Of a stretch of DNA of 5,077 bases, positions 4,422-5,077 are shown piece by piece. Below the pieces are notes generated by a model that was not told the origin of the DNA, made no database searches, and saw only the letters and a list, made by a program, of their open reading frames with translations. Both the position numbers and the translations under genes were made by a program. Numbering within the stretch: the first letter of the stretch is position 1; each line of letters opens with the position of its first letter. The DNA is from RGIG4079 sp045637505 (GTDB taxonomy: Bacteria > Bacteroidota > Bacteroidia > Bacteroidales > Muribaculaceae): positions 1 to 5,077 of the forward strand of contig JAZTZO010000050.1 of NCBI GenBank assembly GCA_045637505.1, read 5' to 3'.

Positions 4422-5077
4422 ATGAAAAAAATCTTCATTTCGGCTATGTTGTTGTGTTCAAGCATGCTTGGGTTTGCTCAATTGGTAGAAATTCAATCTA
4501 TCGATAAAGTAGCGCTTCCCGAAGGTGTCAGCGTTGACAAAGCAACTATCAGCCCCGACGGTTCATTTGTTGTGTTTTCTCAAAACACAAAAGGTGGTCT
4601 CCACAAAATGGACCTTGCCTCTAAAGAAATCAACATGATTTCGGCTAACGGTAACAGTTTTGACCTCAAAATTGCTGCCGATGGTACTGTAGTGTTCCGC
4701 GAAAGCCGCACTGCTGAAAACAAACTCCGTTACACTTCGCTTAAAGCTGTTAATGCTCGTGGTGTAGAATCTACTCTCGTAGCGCCTACTCGCGACCTAA
4801 ACGGTTTTGCTGTGAATGGTACTAATGTGATGACTGTTGACAACAACAAGGTTGAAGCTAAAAGCCTCAACGGTGGTGTTGCTGTGCAAATGCCTGTGGC
4901 ATCTATTCGCCATGGCCAACTTTGCATCGATGGTGAAGTGATTTCGCCTAACGGACAAGATGGAGCAAGCTACCTTTGGGCTTCTATCTCTCCTAATGGC
5001 ACTAAAGTGTGCTACTACTATGTTTCGGGTGGTTGCTATGTTGCCGACATCGACGGTTCTAACCCTGTTTTCGTAGG
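4422..5077 (+). CDS. Secreted PD40/TolB-type beta-propeller protein, paralogue of gene A (gene C, cut by right edge)
   Basis: The frame is open from ATG at 4422 to the right edge (218 complete codons), so the C-terminus is outside the window. It begins with a signal peptide, MKKIFISAMLLCSSMLGFAQ, cleavage expected after Gln20. The whole visible part aligns with gene A with only three single-residue gaps: 14 of the first 20 residues are identical, and blocks such as VALPEG, KATISP, MPVASIR.GQLCIDG.VISPNG and VADIDGSNPV are shared. PD40 blades are seen at ATISPDGSFVVF (41-52), LKIAADGTVVF (82-92) and ASISPNGTKVCYYYVSGGCY (187-206). At DNA level, 4890-4954 matches 2389-2453 at 60 of 65 bases. 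It is therefore a tandem duplicate with its own promoter. If the full unit was duplicated, another amidase-type gene could follow to the right; that cannot be seen. Role as for gene A: non-enzymatic binding protein at the envelope, inferred. Confidence 0.85.
   Translation, partial: MKKIFISAMLLCSSMLGFAQLVEIQSIDKVALPEGVSVDKATISPDGSFVVFSQNTKGGLHKMDLASKEINMISANGNSFDLKIAADGTVVFRESRTAENKLRYTSLKAVNARGVESTLVAPTRDLNGFAVNGTNVMTVDNNKVEAKSLNGGVAVQMPVASIRHGQLCIDGEVISPNGQDGASYLWASISPNGTKVCYYYVSGGCYVADIDGSNPVFV

Noticed and set aside
4730..4927. 65-codon minus-strand frame inside gene C
   Set aside because: Its composition reflects the codons of the propeller gene on the opposite strand, and gene C is supported by its paralogue.

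Overview
The window looks like a chromosomal segment of a Bacteroidota, most likely gut-type Bacteroidales (Muribaculaceae- or Prevotella-like). The evidence is the weak or absent Shine-Dalgarno sequences, a TATATTTG promoter box of the Bacteroides type, signal peptides of the 'LLCSS..GFAQ' style, and an amidase with the 'YYNLQGIKV...GGVFIKV' C-terminal tail common in that order. The lineage is inferred from style only; no rRNA or marker gene is present.

The left part (1-1304) is very AT-rich, uses many AGA and ATA codons, and looks like accessory DNA. It holds the C-terminal part of an ankyrin-repeat protein that enters from the left edge. This is followed by a structured spacer, a 37-bp repeat (527-563), the 3' remnant of a gene I do not recognise (565-774), and a small lipoprotein gene (771-1304) whose ATG overlaps the remnant's stop codon as ATGA. 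A near-identical second copy of the 37-bp repeat lies behind the lipoprotein gene, where it forms most of an intrinsic terminator. The first copy has lost the closing arm exactly where the gene remnant begins. This looks like a recombination scar between cassettes, perhaps decayed effector/immunity-type cassettes, though that function is inference.

Region 1305-1911 is non-coding. It carries the terminator, a heptamer tandem array (TTGARAG type) split by a GC-rich insert, a second strong terminator (1577-1610) and an AT-rich promoter zone.

The right part (1912-5077) has higher GC and CGC/ATC-rich codon use. Gene A (1912-2814) is a secreted PD40/TolB-type beta-propeller protein. Gene B (2828-4129), 13 bases downstream, is a secreted zinc N-acetylmuramoyl-L-alanine amidase with a carboxypeptidase-regulatory-like beta domain and a C-terminal tail. 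The two almost certainly form one operon. After a terminator and a new promoter comes gene C (4422 to the right edge), a clear paralogue of gene A that leaves the window unfinished. The arrangement suggests a tandemly duplicated propeller or propeller-amidase locus acting at the cell envelope; any physical partnership is a hypothesis. No tRNA, rRNA, CRISPR array or transposase was seen.
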